Assembly (NCBI GenBank): GCA_026027325.1
Contig: JAMSLZ010000017.1
Coordinates: 310,001-374,000, forward strand
DNA length: 64,000 bases
Direction: 5' to 3'
Source: Actinomucor elegans
Lineage: Eukaryota > Mucoromycota > Mucoromycetes > Mucorales > Mucoraceae
The translations under genes were made by a program, and so were the position numbers. Each line of letters starts with the position of its first letter. Within the stretch, counting starts at the first letter, position 1. This document shows, piece after piece, positions 13,596-26,500 of this stretch. Below the pieces are notes generated by a model. That model saw nothing but the letters and a program-made list of their open reading frames with translations, made no database searches and was not told the origin of the DNA.

Positions 13596-15088
13596 TTATG
13601 TATCAAGTTGCCTTTTGCTTCCTCTCTTGTGTACTTTTGTATGATGTACTTGAAACAAGACTTCTTTACCTAACATCCAACAGGAATTCTGATCTAGGAT
13701 GGCTACTTGATGGTACTCTTTCAGTCTTTCATCTACTATCAGAAACGAATTGATCTTGTCTTGAAACGTGAAATCGCCCGTTTTAAACTTGCACCAAGAG
13801 ATCATTAATTGATTCTGTTCATCAGAATCCAAATAACATGTATATAGCTCAAAATCATCTGTATCAGAGAGACTTAGTAAGTAATTCGATACTATTTCCA
13901 AGATCAAAATTTACCTCCTTCTTTCTTACTGATGGGTGAGAGACGAGTACCAGTTGGAAACTTGGTTGATACCATACCTTTTCCCATTAGCTTTTGAGCA
14001 TCCATTTTAATGACCGAAACGCAAGGCTCCTGCGCGCGACTAGAAAAAGATAAGTAAAAGAAACAGACATTTTCCATACACGAACTTGCCTTGTTCGAGA
14101 CATTTTGACGAGTTCCTGACTAACGATTAATAAAATTTGGTTGCTATGATCGGGATCCTTTTGATAGTGAATGGATATGACTGGCACTGGCAGTAGTGTA
14201 CTTTTTGTGTGAGTCTTTTTTTTTTTTTTATGATTTGAGAATGTACGGTCTTACGATTGGTGGGCAACTTGATAAGCTGATGCTTGACATATCCTAGTTC
14301 TGGTTCTTGCTCCAACAACACGTCACCGTTGGTTTTGATCCTAAAAAAATCAATTACTCCATTGAAACCGCCACAAGCAAGATATGTATTCTGATGATCG
14401 AGAACAATAACTGCTTGCGAAAGAGCGTTTTTGGCATCTGTTCTAACCAGGGCGCAAGGAATAGGATGTTTACTGTTCAGGGCCGGTACTGTGATGTCAG
14501 ATGCGACGCAAAACACGTAAATAGCTGAATCAAGTGTACCAACAGTGACAATGTAAAAGCCATGGTCTTCATTGGACTCGATCTAATAATTGACATTAGT
14601 ACATTCATTGCATTCAAGCGCAAGACGTACTTGCAGCTCACTTGAAATGGATATGTTGGCGATGTTTCCCCTCAGCTTCCGCGTAAAATAAAGTCGTCCG
14701 AGTGTAGGTTTTGTAGAGGGATCGAATAAATAGAGATAGGTCTCTAGGCCGTCTAGCGTTCGTGTGGCAACAAAAAAATGGAGTTTATCCTTCAAATAGA
14801 CGTATTGTACATACTGAAGCCGTATCTATCAGTAGCTTGTATAAGCGTAAATTCATTAAATCAAATATTGCACTGTACATTTATATCTTTTTCTGCTTCC
14901 ACTTTGATAATATCATCAAGCTTGAACTCACATACAACCGACTGATTTGATACATTTCGAAGCTCAAATTTCGTATTGTCATATCGATAAATTTGAGTCG
15001 GTTTCCTGCTGCTGCTGTTAGCAGAATATACAAAACTGGATTGCGTTTCTGCTGTATTAAACTCTGTTGAAAACTGAATTACATCCAT
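13596..15088 (-). CDS. Uncharacterised 398-aa protein, possible beta-propeller
   Basis: Six exons on the minus strand (14879-15088, 14631-14825, 14255-14582, 14086-14186, 13930-14029 and 13596-13858) join in frame into 398 aa. I do not recognise the family. The first Met (MDVIQFSTEF) is preferred over an upstream TTG. The protein has many short beta-strand-like segments spaced 35-50 residues apart, such as GFYIVTVGTLDSAIYVFCVA, TYLACGGFNGVIDFF and ILLIVSQELVKM. This is the rhythm of a WD40-like propeller, but no clear WD dipeptides are seen. The tail is basic (KVHKRGSKRQ). Acceptor choice in introns 3 and 4 was made by frame: nearer AGs give stops. It shares a 182-bp spacer with GPD1, which lies upstream on the same strand. 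Confidence 0.75.
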
Positions 15089-15270
15089 TATCAATCATAT
15101 ATAGTACAAACCAAGAAAGAAAAAAGTAGTATTAAAAGTCAGTATTGTACTGCGTTTTATTAAATAAGTTGTGTTTTAACGTCTAAAATCAGCTTTTAAA
15201 GTATTCTAATATTATATACAAAGAGGTATCCAGAACTTGATTTTCAGATTTGATTTTGGATTCGTTGGAT

Positions 15271-16305
15271 TTAGATATCAATGGTGATGAGTTCAGGTGA
15301 AACACCTTCATACACAATACGATACACAGTGTTGAACAGAGGGAACTCATGTTGCATGTTTCTGGCAGACAAGAACTGGTTGACTTCTTGAGCAGTCAAT
15401 GTACCTTGAAGCTTTTGACCGTTCAATAACTCGGCTTCCAATTGTTCAATAGGCTTGCCAGTTTGCACAAAGGCTTCAGCAACCTTACGGTTACGGCCAC
15501 CGTTACAGGTAGTGATCAAATCAGCAGCACCACAAGATTCAAAGAAAGTTTCGGTTTGCACAGCATCACCAAAGAAAGTTTGACCAAACTTGCGCATTTC
15601 CATAAGACCCAAACGAATGATAGCAGCCTTTGTGTTGCTACCATGACCAAGACCATCAGAGAAACCAGCTCCAACGGCAACTACGTTCTTCAAGGCACCA
15701 CAAAGTTGGACACCGACGTGATCTTGAATGACATTGATACGGAAATAAGGTGTGTCAAATAATCTCTTAAAGATCAAACCATCTTCCATGTTGGGACAGC
15801 CAATAGTAGATTCACAAAACTTCTCCATAGCAACTTCATTGGCGATATTGGCACCACTCAAAGCAGCACAAGGGATGTCCAAAATACGAGAGATTTCTTC
15901 AGAAAAGAGACGTGTGCCGTCAGCTGTGATCTCGAGGCCCTTGATAAGAGAAATAGCACGAGCATTGGGAGCTAAATGGCCCTTCATCTTTTCACAGATA
16001 CCGTGAATGAATTGATGAGGTACGACAAAGACAACAAGAGAAGCACCTTCACAAGCCTTAACTACGTCAGGAATAGCAACAACGTTATGAGGAAGAGCGA
16101 TGCCCTTCAAATACTTGACATTTTCATGTTGTTCATTGATGATTTCGGTCAAGTTTTTGCCGTCGATTTGCTCTTCAAATACCCATTGACGAACGGTAGG
16201 TTCGAATTGGTCAGTGTGACGAGCAGTATTGGTACCAACAATCTTGGCAATAGCAGAACCCCAGTTACCGGAGCCAATAATAGCGACTTTTTCGAGAGCA
16301 GGCAT
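15271..16305 (-). CDS. GPD1: NAD-dependent glycerol-3-phosphate dehydrogenase
   Basis: A single exon of 344 aa. It reduces dihydroxyacetone phosphate to glycerol-3-phosphate with NADH, feeding glycerol (osmolyte) and glycerolipid synthesis and balancing cytosolic redox. The N-terminal Rossmann motif is VAIIGSGNWGSAIAK. The substrate-domain signature includes SGANIANEVA, VGVQLCGALKNVVAVGAGF and GHGSNTKAAIIRLGLMEM, with the catalytic Lys of LKNVVA visible. The length matches the cytosolic eukaryotic enzyme, with no targeting presequence. It is one of few intronless long genes here. Its promoter has a TATAAATA box about 60 bp before the ATG with a CCAAT just upstream. Confidence 0.97.
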   Translation of the reverse strand: MPALEKVAIIGSGNWGSAIAKIVGTNTARHTDQFEPTVRQWVFEEQIDGKNLTEIINEQHENVKYLKGIALPHNVVAIPDVVKACEGASLVVFVVPHQFIHGICEKMKGHLAPNARAISLIKGLEITADGTRLFSEEISRILDIPCAALSGANIANEVAMEKFCESTIGCPNMEDGLIFKRLFDTPYFRINVIQDHVGVQLCGALKNVVAVGAGFSDGLGHGSNTKAAIIRLGLMEMRKFGQTFFGDAVQTETFFESCGAADLITTCNGGRNRKVAEAFVQTGKPIEQLEAELLNGQKLQGTLTAQEVNQFLSARNMQHEFPLFNTVYRIVYEGVSPELITIDI

Positions 16306-17443
16306 GTTTAGTTTATATGATTGTAATTGTAATGAAGAAGACTGATTTTCATCGAAAATGGCCCTCTATTTATACTATTGGGCCATTGACCTTTTATCAG
16401 CACTCCGGCTGCGGGGGCCTTTAGATAATAAGCTAAAGGAAACTAACACGTTTGGAGAATTAATCTGAAACTGAAATCTATTAAGTGAACAATGAATAAG
16501 ATTTACTGATACCATCTTCCGCCTAAAGATACCATCATGAAAGCCTTGATTTATCCTAATTTAATCCTATTTTCTTGATATGGTGTATATTCCCAAACTC
16601 TATCGCGAGCAATGTACCGTCCTTTGACTTTGACACTTTACCATAGTGGTGGACTATGACGTTTTAGCGGACTCTGGGCTTCAAATGCCCTTAGGGGACC
16701 GTGATACGCGTGCCGCTTATTTACATCATCACGTTCCTTATCTCGGTACATATCAAGGCAAACTCGAGATTATCTGTCTTTTAAATATTCAACGCCGTTA
16801 GTTACAACGCGCCACGCTAAAAGTTGTTGTGGTGAAGCGCTATTTGCCTTATGTCCTAGGATTTCTACATAGTTATATAGTCATGCTGCATATGGTATCA
16901 TCAGGCTGTTCTAGAGTCATTCTTATCTTCTCGAAATATCAGTCTTATTGATTGTAATCTTGGTCTAATGCAGTTGCATGCAGTTATCTATCATGAAATG
17001 CTCCCGAGTTGCATTTAAGATTCCTCTTAACTGTAAGCGTCATTGCTCATTATTAGCATTCAAGTGCCGAAACTATAGTAAAAAAAAAAAAAAAAAGTTA
17101 AAGAGGTGCCTTCTGTTTTAGTTTTAAATCAAGATTAAGCTAGAAGATACAGGCACAAGATTATCATTTCTTGGTAGGTTTCTCGCTTATTATTTAAATT
17201 CCCGACTATCACTACTCATTCGTAATGTCTTAGTAAAGTCTCTAAAGATCATCCAAGACATGTCAAATCAAATCGAATCTTAGCGTTATATATGTATATG
17301 TTTATTCAAAAAAAAGCGTCATTTTATCTATTATATAATACTAAAAAAAATGATTCAAGGAACAAGAGGAAGAATTTGAATATGATAATGTTTTAGATGC
17401 CGCTAAATGTAATCTAATGGATCGTAACCGGTCTTCCTGATCA
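16306..17443. other. GPD1 promoter region and downstream flank of the eIF4B-like gene
   Basis: Beyond the TATA/CCAAT elements I see no feature. A less AT-rich stretch at about 16600-16870 has several short open frames and may be decayed coding DNA, but no family is recognisable. Confidence 0.45.
16363..16374 (-). promoter_or_regulatory. TATA box of GPD1
   Basis: TATAAATAGAGG on the minus strand lies about 60-70 bp upstream of the GPD1 start, with CCCAAT just before it. Position and match to the consensus support a core promoter. Confidence 0.6.
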
Positions 17444-18887
17444 TTACTCTTCCTTCTTGGGCACATCAGATTCATGCTTCTTTTCAATAGTCTCCAAAAC
17501 CTTAGCGGTATCGACAGGTTTAGCGCCGCCGAAAGGATCGGGCTTACTACCGGCGTTCTTGGTAGGAGCAGAAGAGGTATTATCAACTGTACGAGGCTTC
17601 AAGTTGAGACGAGGACGTTCGGAAGGACGATCTATAGTAAATCTTAGTATACGCACTAGCAAAAGATTAAGTTTCACTTACCACGGCTACCGAAGCTATC
17701 ACGTCCACTGTGACCCCAAGATGTATCACCGCGGCCACCACGACCACTGAAACCACCACGACCGCCTTCTCTGAATTCACGACGAGGAGCTTCAGGCAAG
17801 TCAATGGGGCCAGTACGACGCCATGTGTCTACATCAGTACGATCAGGCTGACGGACACGATCACCGTCACGAGCTAAACCCGTACAATATGAGCAACATT
17901 ATACTTTTTTAATAACCAATGGTACTACTTACGAGGTTCAGCAATGTTAACACGGATATTACGGCCTTGTACACTTTCACCAGAAAGCTCTAAAGCACCC
18001 TTTAAAGATTCCAAATCGTCGAATTCAACATAACCAAAGCCTTTAGATCTTTCACTTTCACGATCGCGAACGAGGCGAATCTTGGAGATCTTCAAGTTGG
18101 AGAATAAGTCGGTCAAATCATCTTCAGAAGAGTCGAAAGACAAGTTGGCTACATGAGCAGTATAAGGTGGCTGGGTAGGAAGCTCAACAGGAGCACGAGC
18201 AGGGTAGTTACGCTCGCGTTGCTCGAAACCACCGCGTTCACCGCCACGGTCGCTACGTTCTAATCAATCACTTAGTCATTACATTTCCAAATAAACCTTA
18301 TCTATTTTACCATAGCCACGGTCACCACCGAAACCACGATCGCCTCCACGCTCATAACCACGGTCACCTCCACGCTCATAGCGGTCACCTCCACGGTCAC
18401 CACCACCAAAGCCACGAGAAGCATAACCATCGGATCTATCTTCGTTTCTAGCTATATTTAATTAAATAAAATCAAAATTCATGCCCTTTTCTCATTGTTT
18501 CTGATGCATAATTTAATGCTTACCAGCAGCTATGAAACGAGACCAAGCAAATAAGCAGTAAACGTATTAGTAACCCAAAAGAAAATTTTTCAAAGTCTTC
18601 CCATTTGCTAAAGGGGAATGAACCAAGATAATAAAACTTACGAGCAGAGGGAAGATCAACTACATCATCAGCCCAAGATGAACCACCAGTAGCTAAAGGT
18701 AATTCCCATAAATTTTAGTATAATGTTTCCCTTCTTTTTTGGTAAGGATAAGGATCTCAATAACTTACTATCATCAGCCAAAAAGTCTGACAATGACATC
18801 TTTTGCGCCTTCTTTTTTCCAGCTATTCATTGCAAGGTCATTAATATATCATTTTGTATCAGATTGATTATTGAATGGCTTACACAT
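17444..18887 (-). CDS. TIF3: eIF4B-like translation initiation factor (RRM and RGG/DRGG repeats) with 6-nt microexon
   Basis: Eight exons on the minus strand (18884-18887, 18769-18822, 18642-18692, 18524-18529, 18311-18451, 17933-18259, 17682-17873 and 17444-17631) give 320 aa. The head has the eIF4B signature KKAQKMSLSDFLADD and then WADDVVDLPSAPAAR. A Gly/Arg/Asp-rich repeat of the form DRGGDRYERGGDRGYERGGD follows. Then comes one RRM (about residues 130-205) with RNP2 AHVANLSF and RNP1 SKGFGYVEF, and a basic RGG-rich and Lys/Glu tail. eIF4B stimulates the eIF4A helicase and ribosome loading on mRNA. The first exon is only ATGT, so the start codon is split from the rest. The 6-nt exon CTGCTG adds Pro-Ala-Ala and is flanked by TAG and GTAAGC. 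Confidence 0.9.
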
Positions 18888-19114
18888 TTTCTAATAAAGT
18901 ATAATGGAACTATGTGAAAAAGTCTATATTCGAGGAAAAAAAAACTGGGTATTTTGACATGAAAAAAAAAAAATTCTCGGCCGGAGATTCAATGGTAGTC
19001 TAGCAAGCTGCAGTAATCCTTAATCTGATTACTATGGCCGTTGCTAAGACGGTATCATTCCACTAAAACCTTATTGGATTGCTTTTTCAATTGACAGAAA
19101 TTAATTTGGACTAT

Positions 19115-19334
19115 TCATTGATTGCTGAAGCCTTTGAAGCGATCTAGAATAGGATCCTTTTGGGTGGCGTCTTCAGCAAAATTTAACATACCACTAAAGA
19201 ATGAAAACAAAACAGTCACGTAGAGACTCAAGAGCGTACATTTGTTAGTGATACTTTTGAACCAGTAAAGCATAGATTCTATGCCAAGTATAAGTGTCAT
19301 AATGTAATCTTTTCTTTTGGTTAACCACGGACAT
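19115..19334 (-). CDS. Small spliced gene, 52 aa, unknown function
   Basis: Exon 1 (19255-19334) starts MSVVNQKKRLHYDTYTWHRI. A 61-nt intron (19194-19254) has a GTATCA donor, a pyrimidine-rich tail and a TTTAG acceptor. Exon 2 (19115-19193) ends with KDPILDRFKGFSNQ. The joined frame is exact (80 + 79 nt). An alternative is the unspliced 61-codon frame starting at 19300, which would place a hydrophobic stretch where I see the intron. The pyrimidine tract and the better upstream ATG favour splicing. The protein is soluble, charged and not recognised; its size resembles small mitochondrial or complex subunits, but that is a guess. It lies upstream of the eIF4B-like gene on the same strand. Confidence 0.45.
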
Positions 19335-20594
19335 ATTTGAGACTACTAGTCTACAGCTTTGAAAAGGAGAATTGAAAATTTTTCAGTGGAATGGCTTTTT
19401 TTTTAAAAAAAAAAAAGCAAAGTGTCAAACACTTGGAAATTTCTCTATAGGTTGGCCAGCAGAGGGGATCAACTGAAGTACTTGTATGAAAACACCCAAT
19501 TCAATTATGGAGGAAGAAGAGATATGCATCCTCTCACTTTTTTTATGCGATTTGGTCGAACTTTATAGGATATCGGAGATTTAATCAAAATGTCTCTTTT
19601 TGGTAACCAAACAAAAAAAAATTTAGTTACTTTAATGCGACTTTGCTATAATACAATAGTTTGAATAGATATTAATTATATTAATATAATTTAGATGAAA
19701 TTTATTGAGCGTCGGACAATGTACATACTAACTTATTTATCTCTTGAGGATTTAAAACTACTGGAAATTACATGTTAGTTTCGAAATTTAATTTTATGAT
19801 CAAACGTCTCGTTGTTCATATAAGAAATTCTTTTAAAAAATGTATCATTTATAATACCATAACCTAAAAAAATTGTTTGGTGTTTGTAACTATGATCGAA
19901 GGTCAAAAGTATAACTAAAAGACGCGATCAAATTTTGACAACAGTTTATATAGACAAACAATTAAATGTCAAAAGAGGACTTGATTGGCCAGAGGGTCTT
20001 CATTTTTATAGGCAGACAAGGATTTTTCAAAATCTTGGAACATACACTTTGACGCGACCTTTGATAATAACGATATTTAGGTAGAAAGTAAGTTTACTCA
20101 TAACTTTTGTAAATCTTTCGATAGTAAATCTAATAGTTTAAAGTTTACATTACGTCTTCTATCAAAATAACCGACCTGTTTTGATTTCAATACAAATTCT
20201 TAGCTCCTTATTCCACGCTGACAAGTTGAGTGTTTATATGCAAAAATAAAATAAAAAATAAAATGCATACATATGCCCTGGAACATATACAATATGTCAT
20301 TTAGCGACTATACCTCATAACTGTAATTTATATCGTTAATAATACAACCATGGTTTTGAAAGAGGATTACCTTGATAAATAAAAGCAGTCCCAAAGTGAC
20401 GTTTCTGTTTTTTACCTTTGAAATTAGCCCTCTTTTCACGCGTCTTTTTTTTTTCTATTGCGTTCTGACAAAGGGCTCAGTGTTCTTCTTTTTGTTTATA
20501 TTATCTATTCATTACGTGTCTTTTCTGCTACTCTCCTTATAGCTCAGGCATTCTCTTAATTAAAGAATAGAGACACGAAAAAAATACAAATATA
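19335..20594. other. Intergenic, divergent promoters
   Basis: A very AT-rich spacer between the 52-aa gene and NUP192. It includes a T9A12 tract at 19396-19416 flanked by GC on both sides, which extends the palindrome. I see no gene. Confidence 0.6.
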
Positions 20595-23500
20595 ATGGTG
20601 CAAAGCGATCAAGACGAAAAGTTCGCAGGGTAAGAATTGGACCGAGAATTGAAAGAGGAGACAAAATCTAAAACAAGCGCTCTTTTATAGAACCTACCGC
20701 AAACTATTCGACACTATTGAAAGAGGTGTTGAACAGTGTTCGACCGATCGGCTTCAAACTTTGATTGAGGAAAAGAAAGATCAATTGAAACTTGGTTTAG
20801 AAGCTTTTGGAGAACCTTCCTCACAATCACGCTCCAAAGTTACGTCTGGCTCCAATGTCACTGTAGAAGGCAAAACAATTAAACTAGAACAAAAAGAAAA
20901 GGATCTTATTATTACATTATCCGACATTCTCAACTTGAACGAACTGCAGTGTGCCTCGCTTTGGGAAGCCTATAGACAAGCAAACAAGGATAGTTTATCA
21001 CGCATCAGCAATGAATCCTATAGTGACAACACTCAATTGAAAATGAGCCTTGTATGCTTCTATTTTGAAGATAGAATCTCGCTTTTGGAATGTATTGGTT
21101 CCCTACAACGTATTTCGCTCAATGAAGATCATCCTTATACTAGCATCGCCAACGACACTATTAGCAAGTTACGACAGGAAGATGCAACAGTATTTGTTCA
21201 ACGTCTTTTCACGCAGTATGCCAAGTTGATCCGTAGCAATGTACCCAGTCGTAACAACGCCTTCCCTGGTTGGTCTTTGATTTGGGCCAAGCAAACATTA
21301 AGGGAGCAAAAGGCCTTGTTGGAAATCATCTTTTTATTCAGCTTGACAGATTCCTTTTCACCCAAATTCATCTTTTCAGCTATTCAAGAATTTGAAGCAG
21401 ATTGCTTTGGTTATCTTCAAGCCTTCGGATATGTCCTTGACGATGAGGGAATTTTGTTACGTGACCGTGTATGTCATATTTGTACATTACTTTCTGTCAA
21501 TCTCGTCGTGCCTTCGACATTGAATGTCAAAGTCAAGCTGAATCCAGCCAGTCAAGGTTTGATAGATTCTCCGGATTACATCTCCAAGATAAACCAAGTG
21601 GTAGCTCACTTGGGCGATAGACAAGAACATGCTGTTTTCTTGTTAGCATGGTCATTCTTCCTGACTTGTGTAGATATAGCTGCCAATGATGAAAACACAC
21701 CTCTTCCTAGCAATTATACCGCCATTGTTGAACTTTTGGATGGAAAGCAAACGATCAACTCGAGTGTATTAATCGATAGACCTTCTGTTAGCGGCACAGA
21801 GTTTGATAGTTCATTGAATCGATCCGTTTCCATCAAGCAAGGCACCAACTTAGATCGTATCCTCTTGGGACGTTCATTAAAATTGAACGTATTTGATAAT
21901 GCCATCAGTATTTTGGAAAGCGAAGTTTGCAGTGAAGAAGACGTCAACAGCTTTGGCTATAGATCAGTAATGAGACACTTGTTGAACTCGTTCTTGTCAG
22001 TCACTCTACCCGGCTATATACCTATTGACGGCTACACCAGTCTCGTTAATGCTTTTTGCTTACTCTACAAAAAACAACCAGGTCTTTGTGAAATGTTTTG
22101 GACAGAAGACTTTGACGAACAAAACTCTTCATCGTTACTTTCAACTGCTCGTAATAGATTCCCTGTCTTTTTCACTGATTTCACAGAACTTTTGTCAGCT
22201 TTGACAGGCGCCAATGATTTGGAAATGGATGGAGCTTACTCTGCTAATCGAGTGTTTGAATATCTTTGCAACCTACCTAACATCACTGTTGTCTTAGCTC
22301 CTTCAGTAGAAATTACAGCACAGGATGAGAATGGAAAGGCTGTCACATATGCTAGTAAACCTATTGTGGTAACTCAATCATTCGATTCTATTACAAGTAT
22401 TGTCATCCCTGAAGCAAGTCGTGGATTGCTCCTCAATCCAGCTGGCGATGATCGTGTTGTCAAGTATAACTTGGCTTACTCGGGTTGGCATATGCTGACG
22501 GCTGTCTTGGCTGGCTATGTGACAGATTACAAGGCTTCCAATACAGATATCCAAGATAACGATAAACACCTTCAAGGAAAGAACATAGAATCCATTGAAT
22601 CTATTCTTAATTTGATCCATAATGTACTCTCAAGCAGTTCCAAACTTGCACCAGCCTTGATCCAACATATCGACACCGCAGTAGGAAATACCAATGCTAC
22701 GCCCGTTCTTATTTCGGTGCTTTGCAGTATCCTCAACACCTCCAGCACAATGCAACCTTGTCCTATCTCGATCTTGACAATGTCATTAAAGTGTTTGACA
22801 TTACTGATTCCATTCTACAGTAACGATGTTTGGAGCTACCTTAAGTTTGCACCTATTTTACCTACTGCCAATCCTCGCATTCACCTTGCCACTCTTTCCA
22901 GCAAACCCAACCCTGCATCACAGATTCAGGAGATTGTTTCCAAGGTCGAATGTACCATGGGTCGCTATCAGCTTTTGTTGGCGTTTTTGGATATGGTTCA
23001 AGGCCTTGTACATGATATTCAACGCAGCTGGTGGGTCAATGAAACTCAAAGCGCTGGTCTGCCCAATCGTCAATATCAAGTGGAAGTACTGTACATCTGT
23101 TTGCACTATCTCATGTCTGAAGTTTTCCCATCCTATGCTCAATGGCGCTACAAGAGACTTTCTGATCGTTTCTTGATTGGTACCAAGATGATTTCGATCT
23201 TTACTGATATCACTACAAGCTTCAAGGAGCCCAGCACATCCAACAAACTCTCTTTGAGCGGTATTCGCGAAGGCATCTTTTCCAACTTTTTATATGAAGG
23301 TGGCATCTACCATACTTCTCCATTAGTAGATACGATCTCTGAGGGCGCCAAGTCTGCTAATGCTTTATACAAGTTGAACCATCCCAAGGAAGCTCAACGT
23401 ATTGAAAAGTTGACAGAAATGACCTTTATCTTTATCGAAATCCTGCTTGAATACCGTTTGCAGCAAATCAATACAGGCAATGCTCTTGCTGAAAGCAATC

Positions 23501-26500
23501 TTGAGCGTTTACTGTTGGAGCGCTCTGGAAGCAGCAATTCTTCTGATTTCTTGTTACGTGTAGCTCGACACATTCATTACCGTCATAATATTGCTTTGCC
23601 TACGCATGCTACCAAGGTTTTGACTCTATTGTGTCGTACTACCGCTGCCTGGACAAACGTGCCCAACTTTGTACAATACCTTGGAAGCACAGATCAAGTA
23701 CACGCTATTATCCGCACTTACCTCCAGATTGCTAAAGATCATTTCCAAAATGAAACTCTGTTGACTTCTATCTGGCGTTTAATGACGGCTTTATTGGAAA
23801 CACAGCCCAGCTTATCTATCCTCTTCTTGGACTGTGGTGATTTTATTATGCCTAGCCCTAAATCTGCCGTACGCTTGCTCAATGGCCAAACACAACCCAC
23901 TTCTTCTTCGTCTTCTACAGCGCCTGTTTCTGAATCTGCCATTCGTGCAGCTACAGATGTCTTGAGTCATTGGGAAACATTGTCTGTTGAAAAACCGTCT
24001 GTATTATCCAACATTTTGCGCTTCCTTGCTACCTTCTGGAAGACAGCATTTGATCATTACGCCCTTGTTGAACGCGCTCGCGTAGACAATGCTCTTTGGG
24101 ACTTGCTTGGTAAAGTCCTGTTGAACCCTAGTAATGAGATTAATACCTCTAGCACTAAAATCCAATCGGCTGATTTACTTGATACCGACTCTGCAACCCG
24201 TTATGATATCGATATCCGTCGTCTCTGTTGTCTTAATTTGAGCAAAGCATTTGTCATGCGTATCATGGCTTATGAAATCCATCTCTCTGCTGGTCGCGGA
24301 CCCACAGCCACTGCTTCTCAACGAGTGCCCGTTGGTCTCAAGAACCTTCTCAACAAGCTGGGTGAACCCTCAAAGCTTGCTGGTTTGCGTGAAGCTTTTG
24401 TCAAGAACGATTTTGATCCTTCTACAGCGCGTGCAGCTGAGATTTCTGCCGAGCATCTATTGCAAACGATTGGTATTCATACCACCACTGCCTTATTATT
24501 CAAGATACCTCGCGTTGGTGATGGTGATGACGTTGAGACTGCTGGTCAAGCACGACAATATGGTGATAACTACCTTTATGACTTTTCTGTAGCCAACGAT
24601 AAAGTACAATCGCTTTACAAGGATATTAGCAACAAATACGACTACATTCACCAAGAAAACTTGATTGTGACCCCGGAGGTACAAGCCGTTTTGGATCTCA
24701 AGCAAGGCTGCAATACATTCCTTCAAAACGTACTTTTAGTCAATTATAATAGCTCCATTGTAGACACTCAGATCATGCTGCTTGATTCGTTCAAGACCTT
24801 TATGGAAACTGCTTCTCGACGTGTAGCTGATGTGATCTGGGCCAACAAGTCTACTGCTAGTACTGGCGGTGCTGATGCGTTATACAGCTTTTTGAATGGA
24901 CTCATCGATGGTGCTCGTCAAGAAACGCGTGATGACGGTGTAACTTTGACCTCCTATAGTATCTTGATTCAAACCATCCGCAATTTGACAGAGGATTGGA
25001 TCAATATGAATAGTGCGGTTGTGACAGGTATCGCTACTTCAGCTAAGCAAGACTACACATCCAAAACATACCAACTCTTATCTGCTCTTTGCGGACTATT
25101 GGATCGCGAAAACTATGCTCTATTTAATAGTATTTGCGATCATACGGCCATCCGTTTCCATAGACCTTTGCTAGAGTCCATCATGCTTTCTTTGCGTACA
25201 TTGAGTGGCAATATAAACTATATTGCCAGCAATGGCGTTCAACTTGAGAGCTGTCTTTCGGGTCTTTTGTCTGTAGTATGTTCCAGTTTCCATGTGTTGG
25301 TGATCAAGGCTAGTTCGTATAGTGCTGAAGGATCGCCTGTAACTGAAGAAGTAAAAGAGAACTGTATCAAGGATGTTACTGTAGTGATTTCTCTCTTACA
25401 AGAACTGATCAACCCAAAGTATAAACTCTCTCAAGACATTTGGCTCAACATTTTTGAAAAGTCGCATACGATTCAATCGTTGCTTTTGCTCTTTAATAGT
25501 GGTGTAGCACTCGTTGTGAAGGAAGTGGATAGGTAAGCATTTTGGACGATCTAAAGTATGTTGCCCTAATATATATATATATATTTTTTTTGAACAGTCA
25601 ATCATCCAATACCAGTGGTGTTTATAATATTAGTATTACACCTTACGCGGAATCTGCTTTATACTTCTTATTAGCATTGTCAAATATACCAAAGGCAGCA
25701 ACTGCTCTTGTCAGCCATGGCATTTTTGAATCACTCTTTCAAAATGCACTTACACCTCGTTTGCAACGCGGTGAATTGGATCTGTTCATTCGATTTGGTA
25801 ACAGCAGCAACAGTAACAAGAATGCTCCAGCCTACGTCGAACGTAACCCACTTCATTTCATCTGGTGTCAAATGCTTGGCGTTATAAGCAACCTGATGCG
25901 TACTATTGGCAGTGAAGGAGCTGTCTTATTCAGTATCGTTAATTACATGCAAATGTATGGTCCTCAAATTGGCACAGCGTTCAACAATGCCAATGGAGCC
26001 AACGATTCTATCTTTGGCCTTACACCTTCAGAATCCTTGTCTTCGCCGTTGCTTGAAGAAATCGAGCGCATCAATATGATCTTTTTCAATATCTCCAAGT
26101 ACTTGGACCGTCTTCCCAATATTGCCAATAACCTCTTTGTGTCGTTCAAAGACTGCTCCTTGTTTTTGCTTCAACGCTACCTGTATTTCTTTACACATCC
26201 TTCTCATATGCAAGCACAATTGTATCCAGTTGATAATGTAGAGCGTCAACAAGCACAAACGTTTGTGTCTAGTTCCAAAGAACAACGAACAAGCCAATTG
26301 ATGCGCAAGACATTAGAATCGATATTGACTATCACGCATACCATGCTTACCACCTTGATTATCCTGACTAACACTGACATTGTGTTGACTGCTGCCGATG
26401 TCGAATGGCCATTTGGTAATACGATCATCTACCCAGAGATGCGCGTCACCACAGGTGAATCTGCTTCGTTTGGTACGTTGATGGAGTGTATATCCAATTG

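Noticed and set aside
16600..16870. Possible gene or gene relic in the GPD1 upstream region
   Set aside because: Short frames are broken by stops in all phases and nothing matches a known family; kept only as a note on composition.
19115..19300. Unspliced 61-aa membrane-like protein
   Set aside because: Its hydrophobic segment coincides with the pyrimidine tract of a well-formed intron; the spliced 52-aa reading has the better ATG. Not excluded.
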